Shown in pieces: positions 43,017 to 52,040 of a stretch of DNA of 64,000 nucleotides. The notes under the pieces were generated by a model. It made no database searches and was not told the DNA's origin. It worked only from the letters and a program-made list of their open reading frames with translations. The translations under genes were made by a program, and so were the position numbers. How positions within the stretch are numbered: the stretch's first letter is position 1; every line of letters starts with the position of its first letter. Origin of the DNA: Planctomycetota bacterium (GTDB lineage: Bacteria; Planctomycetota; SZUA-567; JAKLDR01); NCBI GenBank assembly GCA_022703445.1, contig JAKLDR010000010.1, positions 16,515 to 80,514 of the forward strand, read 5' to 3'.

Positions 43017-46000
43017 CTAGTTCCCCCCGTTGCCCGCGGCTATGGGCGCGAACATCCTGGCCTTGAAGACAGGGTCGAGGCTCTTTGCCCCGGGTATGGT
43101 GCTGTCGCTGTTGACGAAGACATCGTCGGCGCCCGCCGCCAGCTTCTGCTCGGCGACGAACTTCTTGTCGCGCTCGAAATCGGCCGCCTTCCAGCCCTTG
43201 GTCTCGCGCCAGATGACCGCGACCGTGCGGCTGTCCACGGTGCCGCGGTACACAAGATAGGCGCGGTCCTTGTCGCTGACGGCCTTGCGGGACTGGACCC
43301 GCAGCCCGAGCAGGTAGTTGAACGTCTCGGGCAGGTCCACCGGCTTGTCCCTGGTCTGCCCGTCCTCGGCGATCAGGAGTTTGTACGCGAAGGGAGTCGC
43401 CAGCTTCTCGACGTTGAGGAGTGTGTCGCTCTCCTTGGTCTCCCACTCCAACATGTAGTTCAGCAGGTAGTCGTCAAAGCCGGTCAGCAGCTTCTGGCCT
43501 CCCTTGCCGTTGAAGGCAATGTTGTTCAGGGCGTCCTCATACGACTCGATGCGCAAGTACCTGATGATCCGCGGAGACCGGGTGACTTCATTCTTTGCGG
43601 CTGCCCTGCTAGGTTTGCCATCCTTCCACTCGGGCGAGAAGATGGCCTTCTTAAGGCGCGGCAGAAGAATCGTGTCGAAGTAGGAATCCACTTCAACGAG
43701 GATGAACCGGCGCCGGCCTCCATCGGAGCGATTGAGGTTCATCACCGCGTGACCTGTGGTTCCGGAGCCGGCGAAGTAATCGCCGACCCAAGCGGCAGTG
43801 TCATTGGCAAACTTGCAGACGTACTCAATGAGCCCGATCGGCTTGGGGTAGGAGAAGGTGAAGCCCATATCCGCCAGCTGGCCAGCCATGCGCTTCACGG
43901 TTCCGACGTTCCTGATCACGGAAAGAACGTGGCTCTGTTTTGCGCGGGTCTTGTAGCAGTATATGGCACCGGTGTGGGTTATCTTGAACCAGGTCTCTAA
44001 TCCTTTAGAGTCGCGAATGGGCTGGCATTTGTTTGCAGTGAACTCATCCAACAGGAAGAGGGAACTCCAGCCGCTGAAGGCGCGCGCCTCTCGCGTCAAC
44101 TTCCCGCCCTTGACCACGACCTTATCCCGCAGGTGGGGCCATTCGGAATCGCGCGCCGGGATTTCGCCCTCGTCGAACGACGCCGGGAATCCTTTGGGGA
44201 GCAGCACTTCGCTGGGAGGATTGGCTGGCCCGTTCTTTGTGATTGAGTTCTCTATCGTATCATTGTAGAGCTTGCTCTCGCCTTCAATGTCAGGCGCGAT
44301 CACTTGCGCATGAGGATAGGATCCCTCGTCTTTGCAGAAGGCAAGGAGGTACTCATGGTTGCACTTGACCTTGCTTTGATTGTCGATATTCCCCTCGTTG
44401 TTCCAGACAAAGTTCGCGAGAAGGTTGTCGCGTCCAAAGATGTCGGCAAGGGCCAGTCTCAAGCGGTCAACTTCGTGGTCGGCTATTGAGCACGTGAGCA
44501 ATCCGTCCGTCGCCATCAGCGCGCGACCAAGAATGCCGCGATCCTGCATCATCGCCAACCACGAGGAATGCTGGTAACCATCCTTGTACAGGAAGTCATC
44601 ATTCCCGGTGTTGTAGGGAGGGTCAAGGTACGTGCACTTAACCTGTCCGCGGTATCTCTCCATGAGCAGGTTCAGCGCCTGGAAGTTCTCGCCCTTCACT
44701 AGGAGGCCGTCGGTCTTCTCATCCAGGTCCGGGATGGCGGCCAGCAGGCGGTCGGTGAACTCGCGGCTAAAGTGCCTGGTGTCCAGCACCAGGGTTGGGT
44801 GGGCCTTGAGGAAGACGACGCGGCGGTCCTTCTTGGTCTTGGCGGCCGCGCTGAAGATGTTCTTCTCTTCCTCGTCGATGTGGAAGAGCTCCTTCCATTC
44901 CTCCCACTGCGCGTCGCAGGCAGCGATGTCACCGTGGAACTCCGCCGGGACCGTGGACATGGTAATGCAGTAGTGGGTCTCGGTGATGAACTTACGCTTC
45001 TCGAACAGCTTCTTCTGGAAGTTCTCGACCTGGGCCAGGAAGGCGATGACCTTGAGGCCGATGGCCTTCATGACGCGCATGACCTGGAACCAGGCCTCCG
45101 CCCGGCCCTCTCCCGCGGCCTCCAGGTCGTCGATGTTCAGGACTTCGTTCTTGAGGTAGAAGTCCAGCTCCCGCTCCAAGAAGCCCTTGAGATCCTTGTG
45201 GACGAAGAAGTCCGAGGTGTTCCGCCGCGTGTACTGGCGGAGGTGATGCTCCAGGCAGGTGACCGGGTTGCCGTCGCCGTCCTTGCGCCGCTCGGCCGAG
45301 AGGGCCGCCACGGCCTTGTCTTCCTTCGCGAAGTGCTTCGGGACGGCTTCCAGCGCCTCGGCGATGATGGCATCCTGCTGGTTCTTCTTGCCGTACCTGA
45401 TTTCCTCCTGCGCGGTCAGCGGGCGGTACTCGAAGGGGATCACGACCTGCTTGGCCTTTTCGTCGAAGGCGGCCCCCTTGACCACCGGGACGAAGAAGCG
45501 CTTGTCGCCCTTGACGTTGTCCTTCTCCACGTCGGCCGCCTGGAGCTTGAAGTGGACCGTCAGGCCGCGCGAAACAAAGGTGTAGTCGGTGAAGTACTCC
45601 CCGGTCTTGACGTAGTACTGGTCCTTGTTGGCCCAGTGGAGGCAAACCTCCTCGCCGTTGTAGGGGACGGCGTACTTCTCCTTTCGGGAGTAGCGGCGCT
45701 TGGACATGAAATCGCCGGCGTCGTAGTAGCGGCTGAAGAACGTGTACAGGTGGTTGAAGATGGCCGCCTCCACAGCCGGGCGCGGCTTGGCGCCGTGCGC
45801 GGTGCTCCGGAGAGCGACGTACTTCTTGGCGATGTCGGCCAGCTTGCCCTTTTGCTCCAGCAGCGGCCGGTGCTTTTCCGCGAGCTCACCCTTGCCGTCG
45901 AGGGCGTCCTCTCCCAGGAGCTCCTTCAACTGGCCGGCCAGCTCCTGCAGCTCCTTGGCGGCCCCGGCCTGCTCGGCCACGGCGCCGGACTCCAGTTCCT

Positions 46001-46166
46001 TTGCCACGGCGGCAGGCAGATCCTTCTCGATGAACTTGTCGAGGACGTCGCGCTTGTGGTTCAGTATCCGGTAGATGCCGAAGTCCAGGTCCGCGCTCTC
46101 GAACTGGAACAGCCGGCGCAGGAGCTCCTGGAACTTCTTGCGGTTCTCTGTCACGATTTCAGGCAT
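43017..46166 (-). CDS. Type III-like DNA methyltransferase (Mod)
   Basis: 1049 residues. Beta-class N6-adenine/N4-cytosine methyltransferase: catalytic TYLDPPYNTGNDDF near residue 510 precedes the SAM motif VGDYFAGSGTTGHAVMNLNR near 795. It is longer than classical type III Mod (600-700) because of a 480-residue N-terminal extension rich in charged helices, which probably contacts Res and DNA. The C-terminus contains DVFVNSDSTIPGA. The ATG follows GAGAGGA. First gene of the Mod-Res operon. Confidence 0.88.
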   Translation of the reverse strand: MPEIVTENRKKFQELLRRLFQFESADLDFGIYRILNHKRDVLDKFIEKDLPAAVAKELESGAVAEQAGAAKELQELAGQLKELLGEDALDGKGELAEKHRPLLEQKGKLADIAKKYVALRSTAHGAKPRPAVEAAIFNHLYTFFSRYYDAGDFMSKRRYSRKEKYAVPYNGEEVCLHWANKDQYYVKTGEYFTDYTFVSRGLTVHFKLQAADVEKDNVKGDKRFFVPVVKGAAFDEKAKQVVIPFEYRPLTAQEEIRYGKKNQQDAIIAEALEAVPKHFAKEDKAVAALSAERRKDGDGNPVTCLEHHLRQYTRRNTSDFFVHKDLKGFLERELDFYLKNEVLNIDDLEAAGEGRAEAWFQVMRVMKAIGLKVIAFLAQVENFQKKLFEKRKFITETHYCITMSTVPAEFHGDIAACDAQWEEWKELFHIDEEEKNIFSAAAKTKKDRRVVFLKAHPTLVLDTRHFSREFTDRLLAAIPDLDEKTDGLLVKGENFQALNLLMERYRGQVKCTYLDPPYNTGNDDFLYKDGYQHSSWLAMMQDRGILGRALMATDGLLTCSIADHEVDRLRLALADIFGRDNLLANFVWNNEGNIDNQSKVKCNHEYLLAFCKDEGSYPHAQVIAPDIEGESKLYNDTIENSITKNGPANPPSEVLLPKGFPASFDEGEIPARDSEWPHLRDKVVVKGGKLTREARAFSGWSSLFLLDEFTANKCQPIRDSKGLETWFKITHTGAIYCYKTRAKQSHVLSVIRNVGTVKRMAGQLADMGFTFSYPKPIGLIEYVCKFANDTAAWVGDYFAGSGTTGHAVMNLNRSDGGRRRFILVEVDSYFDTILLPRLKKAIFSPEWKDGKPSRAAAKNEVTRSPRIIRYLRIESYEDALNNIAFNGKGGQKLLTGFDDYLLNYMLEWETKESDTLLNVEKLATPFAYKLLIAEDGQTRDKPVDLPETFNYLLGLRVQSRKAVSDKDRAYLVYRGTVDSRTVAVIWRETKGWKAADFERDKKFVAEQKLAAGADDVFVNSDSTIPGAKSLDPVFKARMFAPIAAGNGGN

Positions 46167-46336
46167 TGTCGCATCGTCCTCTCTGCCCCTGGCGGCCTCA
46201 CGGGCCGCAAGTCTATCTGTCCGCGGGGCTTAATGCAAGGAATCACCCCGTGGCTGGGAAGCCGGGGGCGGTGATGCTTAAGTGTTGGTGGCCCCGGAAT
46301 ATAAGCGCGGGCGCCGAGCGGACATGGTCCGGCGCG

Positions 46337-47035
46337 TCAACCTTGTCGCGGATCGGCCCCGAGGGCCTTCCGCTCGAAAACGACCGCCAGCGCCTGCATG
46401 AGTTCGCCCGTCATCACCATGGTGTCCTGGTAGTGCACCTGCAACTCGGCCTGCTTGGTCAACCTGTACGCGTCAACGGATACGTAAACTGCCTCGAGGG
46501 CGGCGCGGCTTTTCGCCCTGTCTTCAAAGCCGAGAGCGACGGCCTCCATAAGCTCCCACTCAAGCTTCCCAAGCTCCCCGTCCGCCCAAGATATCCGGTG
46601 CACGATCTCGTTCCGTTTCTTGCGGAATTCGTCGTGACGGACCCGCGCCTTGTGTTTGCGCAGTATCGCGGGAACGGGCGATGTCTGCACGTGCGCGTTG
46701 CGCATGACGGCCGCGAAGGTCACGTCCTGGTCGGCCGTCCCCAGATCGAACACCGCGCTGATGAGGTTGGCCGTCACGTCGGAAAGCGTGCACCACGATA
46801 TGATGTAGAACTTCAGCGCGATGGACACGTCAATGGTTGTCTGGTGGCGGCCGAACCGTTTGAGCAGCGTGAGGATCTCGTCGTCCAGCAGGTTCATGCG
46901 GCACAGCGTCCACCAAACCCGGCCTTCGTAGTAGTCTTCCCGGCGGGCACGGAAGCGGGCCGCGAAATCCTTGTCACCGAATCTCCGCTCGATGACGGGC
47001 ATGAAGGGGGAATCCAGTGTGAAGCGGGTACTCAT
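46337..47035 (-). CDS. HEPN-like hypothetical protein
   Basis: 232 residues from the ATG at 47035 (behind AGGAG; a GTG at 47038 is adjacent). All-helical. FRKKRNEIVHRISW near residues 140-150 contains R-x4-H (RNEIVH), the HEPN ribonuclease signature; the long helices on either side fit the four-helix fold. 170 bp upstream of Mod on the same strand, possibly an associated RNase. Between it and Mod (46167-46336) lies only a TATA-like AATATAAGC and no gene. Confidence 0.65.
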   Translation of the reverse strand: MSTRFTLDSPFMPVIERRFGDKDFAARFRARREDYYEGRVWWTLCRMNLLDDEILTLLKRFGRHQTTIDVSIALKFYIISWCTLSDVTANLISAVFDLGTADQDVTFAAVMRNAHVQTSPVPAILRKHKARVRHDEFRKKRNEIVHRISWADGELGKLEWELMEAVALGFEDRAKSRAALEAVYVSVDAYRLTKQAELQVHYQDTMVMTGELMQALAVVFERKALGADPRQG

Positions 47036-47140
47036 CACGGTCTCCTAAGGAATGCCTTTGGCCGGGGACTGTAATGGCTTCGAGATGTGGGTCAAGAACA
47101 TATAAGCCCCCGCCCCCAATAGTTATCCAGGTGCCCTCTC

Positions 47141-47812
47141 ATGTACTGCGCGTCCTGTAGCCGCTGCGAAATCCAGGGTGAAACCGCCCTCGAAAGTTAT
47201 CTTGGGGATCTGCTCGATACGAAAGGCTACGGGGAACTAGGCGAAGCCGAAAGGAAGGACGGCGTCTACAGGCGCGCGGTCGAACTCCACCCCGGCCTGG
47301 AGCTGGTCTACGAGAGGCGGCCGGTCAGCGCCACGGCCTGCGACTGGCAGACCGGCGAGGAGCTTCACGTTTACGAGGCCACCGAGGACAAGCCCCTGCC
47401 CTGCGACGGCGACTACTGCCGGGCGCGGGTGGAGTACCCGGAGACCGTCGAACTGGTCGGCTATGGCGACAACAAGGAAGAGGACATGGTCCTGGCATCG
47501 GCCTCCAGCAAGTTCTACCGCGACCCCTGGATGGACGGCTACGGCGAACCGGCGCCGGAGATGCTGGAGCCGGACCTGGACATGATGCTGGCGGAGGCCC
47601 AGATCCGCGCGCCGGAGTACGAGATTCGGGCCGAGTTCAGGAAGTACCGGGAAGAGCTGGAGCAGGAAGCGCTGCCGCCCATCGAGCAGCTCGGCCTGCC
47701 GGACCTGCCGCCGGCCGCATATACGGACTTCGAACCGCCGGAGCGCTACGTGCTTGAGCCCGTGCTGGTGCCGGAGGTCGGGCCGCAGAGCGAATACGGA
47801 AGGCGCAGGTAG
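47141..47812 (+). CDS. Hypothetical acidic protein with N-terminal Cys cluster
   Basis: 223 residues. Starts MYCASCSRCEIQGE (CxxCxxC), then a predicted alpha/beta core, and ends in a Glu/Pro-rich region. TATA ACATATAAGC at 47098-47107 lies 34-43 nt upstream of the ATG. No recognised family. Stop is TAG. Confidence 0.62.
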   Translation: MYCASCSRCEIQGETALESYLGDLLDTKGYGELGEAERKDGVYRRAVELHPGLELVYERRPVSATACDWQTGEELHVYEATEDKPLPCDGDYCRARVEYPETVELVGYGDNKEEDMVLASASSKFYRDPWMDGYGEPAPEMLEPDLDMMLAEAQIRAPEYEIRAEFRKYREELEQEALPPIEQLGLPDLPPAAYTDFEPPERYVLEPVLVPEVGPQSEYGRRR

Positions 47813-47911
47813 GAAGCAGCCACACTCATTCAAAGAGGCCATACTCTCCTTGCAGCCAGGGCAATCCTTAAATACACTGTCGCCAACCTTTTCTCGAAGG
47901 GAGCGCGCCGG

Positions 47912-49798
47912 ATGAAAATGCGAGAAGTGATCGTCCACAATTTCCGCTCAATCAAGGATGTGCAGGTGAGGCTGGAGGACTACGCCCTCCTGGTTGGCGA
48001 GAACAACGCGGGCAAGACCGGGCTAGTCACAGCCCTGCGCGCCTTCTACGAAAATGACGGCGCCAAGTACGACCCTAAGATGGATTTCCCGAAGTTCACG
48101 ACCGACGACAAGGAGAGCTGGATCGAAATCCACTTCGCCACGTCCGATGCCGAGCAGGAGGGCCTGAAGGCAGAGTACCGCTCGGCCGACAAGATCCTGC
48201 GCGTGCGGCGCTACTTCCAGTCGGCCGACAAGGAGCGCTGCAAGTCCGGCCAAAGCAACATCTACGGCTACGAGGGCGGCGTACTCTCCAAGAGCCTGTT
48301 CTACGGCGCCAAGAACGTTTCCGAAGCGAAACTGGGTTCGGTGGTGTGGATACCGGAGATCAGCACCGTAGATGAGACGTTCAAGACGTCCGGCCCGTCC
48401 CCGTTCCGCGAGGTTGTCAACCATGTCATGAAGCGGGCCGTGATGGGCAGCAAGCCATTCACCGCCTTGCAGGGGGCGGTCGAGGCCTTCACCCGTGATT
48501 TCCGGACAGAGGCCAGCGCCGAAGGGCTGTCCGTCGACAAGTTGGTGAAGAGCATCAACGATGAAATCCGGCACTGGCAGGTCGAATTCGATGTGGGCCT
48601 CAGGCCGCTCAAGCCGGAGGACGTGGTGAAGACGCTGCTTGACCACTCCATCAGGGACTGCAACCTCGGCCAGTGTGTGCATATCAGCTCCTTCGGCCAG
48701 GGGCTCCAGCGGCACCTTATCTACACGCTCATCCGGCTTTCGGCAGACATGACGGCGGGCGAACCGGCCGCCGGCAAGGCAGACAAGAAGGAATTCTCGC
48801 CGGACTACACCATGATACTTTTCGAGGAGCCGGAGGCATTCCTGCACCCGAGCCAGCAGAACAGGCTGAACGGCAGCCTGCGCGCCCTGGCCCGGGCAGA
48901 TGACCAGCAGGTGCTGGTGACGACCCATTCGCCGCACTTCGTAAGCAAGAACGTGACCGCCCTAACGTCGCTGGTCCGCCTGTGCAAGTGCGACACCACA
49001 ACCTGCGCCCACCAGTTGCGGCCCCAGGACATGGAAGCCCTTTTCAAGGACAACCTTGGACTCTACGCCAAGTGCTGCGAGCTTCTCACTGATTCGGGCA
49101 CTCCCGAGCCGCTGAAGGAGAAGATTCGCAGGAAGGGCCTCGGCCACGACAATCCCCAAACTGAGAAGAAGCTGGAGGAGGAAGCCATCAGGTACTGCCT
49201 GTGGCTGGACGCCGAGAGGGCCTCCATGGCGTTCGCGAGGCATGTGGTGATATGCGAGGGGCCCAGTGAGAAGGCATTGTTCGACTACATGGTGGACCAG
49301 CGATGGCCTGATGTGCGGGACAGGCACGTCCATTTCGTGGATGCCTTCGGAAAGTTCAACATCCACAGGTACATGACGCTGTTGTCGGGCCTGGGGATCC
49401 CGCACTCTGTCCTGATGGACAGGGACGAGGATGCGGATGTTCACAAGGTCGTGAACGACTTCATCACGGGGATGAAGACTGCTCACACGAAGGAGATTCA
49501 CGCCTTTGACAAGGACCTGGAAGCATTCCTGGGGATCCCTGCAGTTCAGAACGGGCGGCGCGACCTGAAGCCGCTGAACGTGCTGTCCCACGTCCGGTCA
49601 GGAACGGTCACAGAGCAGAAGCTCAAGGAACTGCGGGCGCTGCTGGACAAACTCTCTAACGGCCCCGCTTCTACTGCGTCAGCGAAGGCTGTGGTCGCGG
49701 CTGCTCCTGCACCTTCCGCGGGTGTTGCCGTGCCCGCGCGCACTCAGCGGCGCAAAGCCCCTTCACAGCCGCCGTCAGCTCCTCCGTCGCCCTCCTGA
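47912..49798 (+). CDS. OLD-family ATP-dependent endonuclease
   Basis: 628 residues. ABC-type ATPase half: VIVHNFRSIKDVQV, Walker A VGENNAGKTG near residue 27, signature-like SSFGQGLQRHLIY, Walker B MILFEEPEAFLHPSQQ, H-loop VTTHSPHFV. Then a TOPRIM nuclease with VICEGPSEKALFDYM and HSVLMDRDEDAD. The C-terminal 45 residues are Ala/Pro/Ser-rich and unstructured. OLD nucleases (class 1 alone, class 2 with UvrD-like partners) act in anti-phage defence; no GajB-like helicase follows, so this is probably class 1-like. TATA-like CTTAAATAC at 47867-47875. Confidence 0.9.
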   Translation: MKMREVIVHNFRSIKDVQVRLEDYALLVGENNAGKTGLVTALRAFYENDGAKYDPKMDFPKFTTDDKESWIEIHFATSDAEQEGLKAEYRSADKILRVRRYFQSADKERCKSGQSNIYGYEGGVLSKSLFYGAKNVSEAKLGSVVWIPEISTVDETFKTSGPSPFREVVNHVMKRAVMGSKPFTALQGAVEAFTRDFRTEASAEGLSVDKLVKSINDEIRHWQVEFDVGLRPLKPEDVVKTLLDHSIRDCNLGQCVHISSFGQGLQRHLIYTLIRLSADMTAGEPAAGKADKKEFSPDYTMILFEEPEAFLHPSQQNRLNGSLRALARADDQQVLVTTHSPHFVSKNVTALTSLVRLCKCDTTTCAHQLRPQDMEALFKDNLGLYAKCCELLTDSGTPEPLKEKIRRKGLGHDNPQTEKKLEEEAIRYCLWLDAERASMAFARHVVICEGPSEKALFDYMVDQRWPDVRDRHVHFVDAFGKFNIHRYMTLLSGLGIPHSVLMDRDEDADVHKVVNDFITGMKTAHTKEIHAFDKDLEAFLGIPAVQNGRRDLKPLNVLSHVRSGTVTEQKLKELRALLDKLSNGPASTASAKAVVAAAPAPSAGVAVPARTQRRKAPSQPPSAPPSPS

Positions 49799-49853
49799 TA
49801 TCCTCCAGCTCTTTGAGCAGCCGCTTGGAGATGAGGCATTCGTTCTCGTCCAT
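49671..49853 (-). CDS. Small helical protein overlapping the OLD 3' end
   Basis: 60 residues: MDENECLISKRLLKELEDIR and RATEELTAAVKGL form a short coiled-coil helix, followed by a polar tail. A TATA box 26 nt before the ATG (49882-49875) supports it as a real leaderless gene. Its last 128 bp are antisense to the low-complexity tail of the OLD gene. Function unknown. Confidence 0.6.
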   Translation of the reverse strand: MDENECLISKRLLKELEDIRRATEELTAAVKGLCAAECARARQHPRKVQEQPRPQPSLTQ

Positions 49854-49874
49854 GATGAAGGTGTGGCGGCGGGG

Positions 49875-49882
49875 CTAATAAA
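49875..49882 (-). promoter_or_regulatory. TATA box for the 49853 gene
   Basis: TTTATTAG on the minus strand, centred 26 nt before the ATG at 49853. Confidence 0.5.
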
Positions 49883-49906
49883 CCAGCGGGGCGGTGCGGC
49901 CCTTCC

Positions 49907-50107
49907 CTATCGGGACTTCCTGGGCAGAGCCTGCCCGGAGCGGTCCGTGAAACCCTTGTAGATGAGAACGCCGGCCCCGCAGAACACGCTTGCGAACTCC
50001 GCCGCGCGCCACGCGTCGACACCTCCGTGCAGGTTTGCGCCGTTGGACAGCAGGAACACGTTGAAGCCGGCCCACACGATGCCAAGGACAACGTAGTTGG
50101 TCTTCAT
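49907..50107 (-). CDS. Small two-helix membrane protein
   Basis: 66 residues with hydrophobic segments YVVLGIVWAGFNVFLLSNGA and AAEFASVFCGAGVLIYKGF. TATA CTTATTAG (50136-50129) is centred 26 nt before the ATG, so the transcript is leaderless. Likely membrane inserted; function unknown. Confidence 0.6.
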   Translation of the reverse strand: MKTNYVVLGIVWAGFNVFLLSNGANLHGGVDAWRAAEFASVFCGAGVLIYKGFTDRSGQALPRKSR

Positions 50108-50159
50108 GCATTATGATTGGGGGCATGCCTAATAAGCGTTGCGACCGGGACAGGCGCGG

Positions 50160-50642
50160 CTACGCGCGCTCCATGATGCCCTGCCCCATGCGGTTGCTGG
50201 CGTCCAGGACCTTACCCATCTGGGCGCAGACCAACCTGATGTTCGATGACAGCCATTCGCAGTCCACGGTCACCACGTGCTCGACCGGGACCCGGCCGTT
50301 CTTCTCCTTGCCGAACTTCACCAGCTCCAGCGGGAGCTGCCCGGTCGGCGAAGCGATGCGGCCGTGCGCGAGCATGTCCCGGACGGCCACCACGGCGCGG
50401 TCAACCTGGCAGGCCGGGCAGGACTTGCCGGCGACTCCGTTGAACTTGTCCACCAGCATCCCCAGCGTGTCGTAGTTCGTGAACGAATTGGCCGGGACCA
50501 TATCCCCCTGCTTCAGCTTGGAGGTGTCCACCTGCGGCTCGCTGGCTTCGTTGTGCTTCAGCAGGAATGCCCGCAGCGCGTACTCAAGCCCTTGCAGGTT
50601 TACTACGAGCTTCCCCACCGCCAGGGCGTGTGATTCATTCAT
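50160..50642 (-). CDS. HEPN-like hypothetical protein
   Basis: 160 residues. VAVRDMLAHGRIAS near residues 86-99 carries R-x4-H (RDMLAH); the flanking helices (VVNLQGLEYALRAFLLKHNE) resemble HEPN or AbiV-type helices. A single CPAC pair precedes the motif. Starts behind GGAGGAGC. Third R-x4-H protein in this window. Ribonuclease activity is inferred only. Confidence 0.6.
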   Translation of the reverse strand: MNESHALAVGKLVVNLQGLEYALRAFLLKHNEASEPQVDTSKLKQGDMVPANSFTNYDTLGMLVDKFNGVAGKSCPACQVDRAVVAVRDMLAHGRIASPTGQLPLELVKFGKEKNGRVPVEHVVTVDCEWLSSNIRLVCAQMGKVLDASNRMGQGIMERA

Positions 50643-50681
50643 CGTAACCAGCTCCTCCTATCGGCGTCGGCCGTCCCCGAC

Positions 50682-51029
50682 TCACTCCGCCTCCAGCGGC
50701 TCCTCCCCCAGGTCGAACACCATGGAGCAGAAGCGCACGTCGAAGAACCGCCGGAAGGCCGCGAGCGAGCGGTCCTGCGGCCAGGCGTCCCTGTCGCGGT
50801 ACCAGGCGTCCAGCTCCTGCTCGAAGATGGCCGCGAAGTTCCGCCTGAGCCACTGCTCAGGGCTGGCCTTCACCTCCGGCATGAGGTAGACCGTCCCTCC
50901 CTCCATCAGGCCGTCAAGCTCCATGCCCGGGCTGCCGCCGGGGCACCCGCGGGCCCAGTCCAGGTAGTCCTTCCGCGGCACCACCACCAGGGAGTTGCGG
51001 TTCACCACGGCCAGGTCGCCGACATCCAC
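50682..51029 (-). CDS. Hypothetical protein
   Basis: 115 residues from the GTG at 51029, which follows GGAGG at ideal distance; the frame extends upstream without a ribosome binding site. DVGDLAVVNRNSLVVVPRKD, then DGLMEGGTVYLMPE and an aromatic helical C-terminus. No family recognised. Divergent from the leader RNA and operon at 51143. Confidence 0.6.
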   Translation of the reverse strand: MDVGDLAVVNRNSLVVVPRKDYLDWARGCPGGSPGMELDGLMEGGTVYLMPEVKASPEQWLRRNFAAIFEQELDAWYRDRDAWPQDRSLAAFRRFFDVRFCSMVFDLGEEPLEAE

Positions 51030-51142
51030 GCTGCACCTCCTTCGGGCGGTGGCAGTGTACAGCGGCCCCCGCAACTCGCAAGGCCGCCCCGCTTTCCTGC
51101 CGCCGCTCCCCCATCCCTCCTGCCCTTCCAGTTTTCTCCCAG

Positions 51143-51257
51143 GCGCATCATCTCCCATCAGGGACGCTCGGCGGATAGCTCTCCCTTCCGCCGGCCGAGC
51201 ACACCGGGAACGCAGGCTAACCGCCTCGCGGGCAGGGAGGGCAAGGAGATGATGCGC
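51143..51257 (+). promoter_or_regulatory. Structured leader RNA candidate, member A
   Basis: GCGCATCATCTCC (51143-51155) is perfectly complementary over 13 bp to GGAGATGATGCGC (51245-51257), which includes the ribosome binding site two bases before the ATG at 51260. The interior holds an inner hairpin (GCTCGGC with GCCGAGC), GATAGCTCTCCCTTCC, GGGAACGCAGGCTAACCGCC and CGCGGGCAG, all shared with member D (60549) and in outline with B (58695) and E (61728). The outer arms differ between members but always pair, implying selection on structure. Confidence 0.7.
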
Positions 51258-51259
51258 TT

Positions 51260-51475
51260 ATGCAAGAAAACTTTGAAGCAAAGCAGGAGGGCGGAGCCAA
51301 GAGCGCCGCCCAACAGAAGCAGTGGCGCGTGCCTTTTGTTGTCAGGGGCACCGTCACAGTCAGGGCTGAAACGCCCGAGGAGGCCGCGGACAGGGCTATG
51401 GACCTGTCCGCCGAGGAGCTGGCCTGCGCGGCCCGTGAGGTCCGCATGGACATGGCCGAGGAGGCGGGACTATGA
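51260..51475 (+). CDS. Small hypothetical protein, first gene behind leader A
   Basis: 71 residues. After a polar N-terminus, WRVPFVVRGTVTVRAETPEE then AADRAMDLSAEELACAARE: a strand pair and an acidic helix similar in layout to the 16974 product. Overlaps the next gene by ATGA. It heads a six-gene run in which nearly every junction is a 4-bp overlap. Unknown function. Confidence 0.7.
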   Translation: MQENFEAKQEGGAKSAAQQKQWRVPFVVRGTVTVRAETPEEAADRAMDLSAEELACAAREVRMDMAEEAGL

Positions 51476-51657
51476 AGATACGCCGGAAGATGTTAGAGGG
51501 CGAGCATGTCTGCGGCGGGTGCAACTATGAATGCAGCATCGTGTATTCGTTCCCCCGCTACAACATAAAGAAGCATGGCCTCTGCGCCCATTGCTTCATG
51601 GACATGCTGGTTGACAGGGGCTTCATCGTCACGGCCCCGAAGGGGGTGCAGCCATGA
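51472..51657 (+). CDS. Small zinc-binding protein (paralogue of 59069)
   Basis: 61 residues with CGGCNYEC and GLCAHCFMDML: two CxxC-type pairs forming a treble-clef or ribbon-like zinc site. MKIRRKMLEGEHVCGGCNYE aligns with MRIRRKFLSRERKCGGCNWA of the gene at 59069; both are second genes behind leaders of the same family. Overlaps its neighbours by 4 bp. Confidence 0.72.
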   Translation: MKIRRKMLEGEHVCGGCNYECSIVYSFPRYNIKKHGLCAHCFMDMLVDRGFIVTAPKGVQP

Positions 51658-52040
51658 GCCCGACACCCAGAGTAATCAACCTCGACCGCATCCGCGGCCG
51701 GGCCAGTTACCGGCTGTTCAAGGAAGCCGCCGGGATGCTGGCGTACCCGACCGACAGGGAAGGCATCCTCCGCTGGATATACAACCTGCTGGACACCAAG
51801 CATTGCTTCGGCTCGCAGCTCAATGCCGGCCGCGCGAAGGAAGCGCTGGAGTTGGTGCTCAGGGAGCGCAAGGGCTGGGGCGGCCTCCAGCGGTGCCCAG
51901 AGTGCGACGGCACCCTTGAATGGGAGGACACCCGCTGGGCCGACTTCGACGAGTGGGAGCTCACGGAGAAGTGCTGGAAGTGTGGCCGCACTTTCTGCAC
52001 GAGCTTCCTGGCCGTGCAGTGGCAGGAGGTGCGCGCATGA
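51654..52040 (+). CDS. Zinc-ribbon hypothetical protein
   Basis: 128 residues. Helical N-terminal half (RLFKEAAGMLAYPTDREGIL), C-terminal ribbon CPECDGTLEW followed by CWKCGRTFC. Coupled by ATGA on both sides. Possibly binds nucleic acid; not assigned. Confidence 0.68.
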   Translation: MSPTPRVINLDRIRGRASYRLFKEAAGMLAYPTDREGILRWIYNLLDTKHCFGSQLNAGRAKEALELVLRERKGWGGLQRCPECDGTLEWEDTRWADFDEWELTEKCWKCGRTFCTSFLAVQWQEVRA

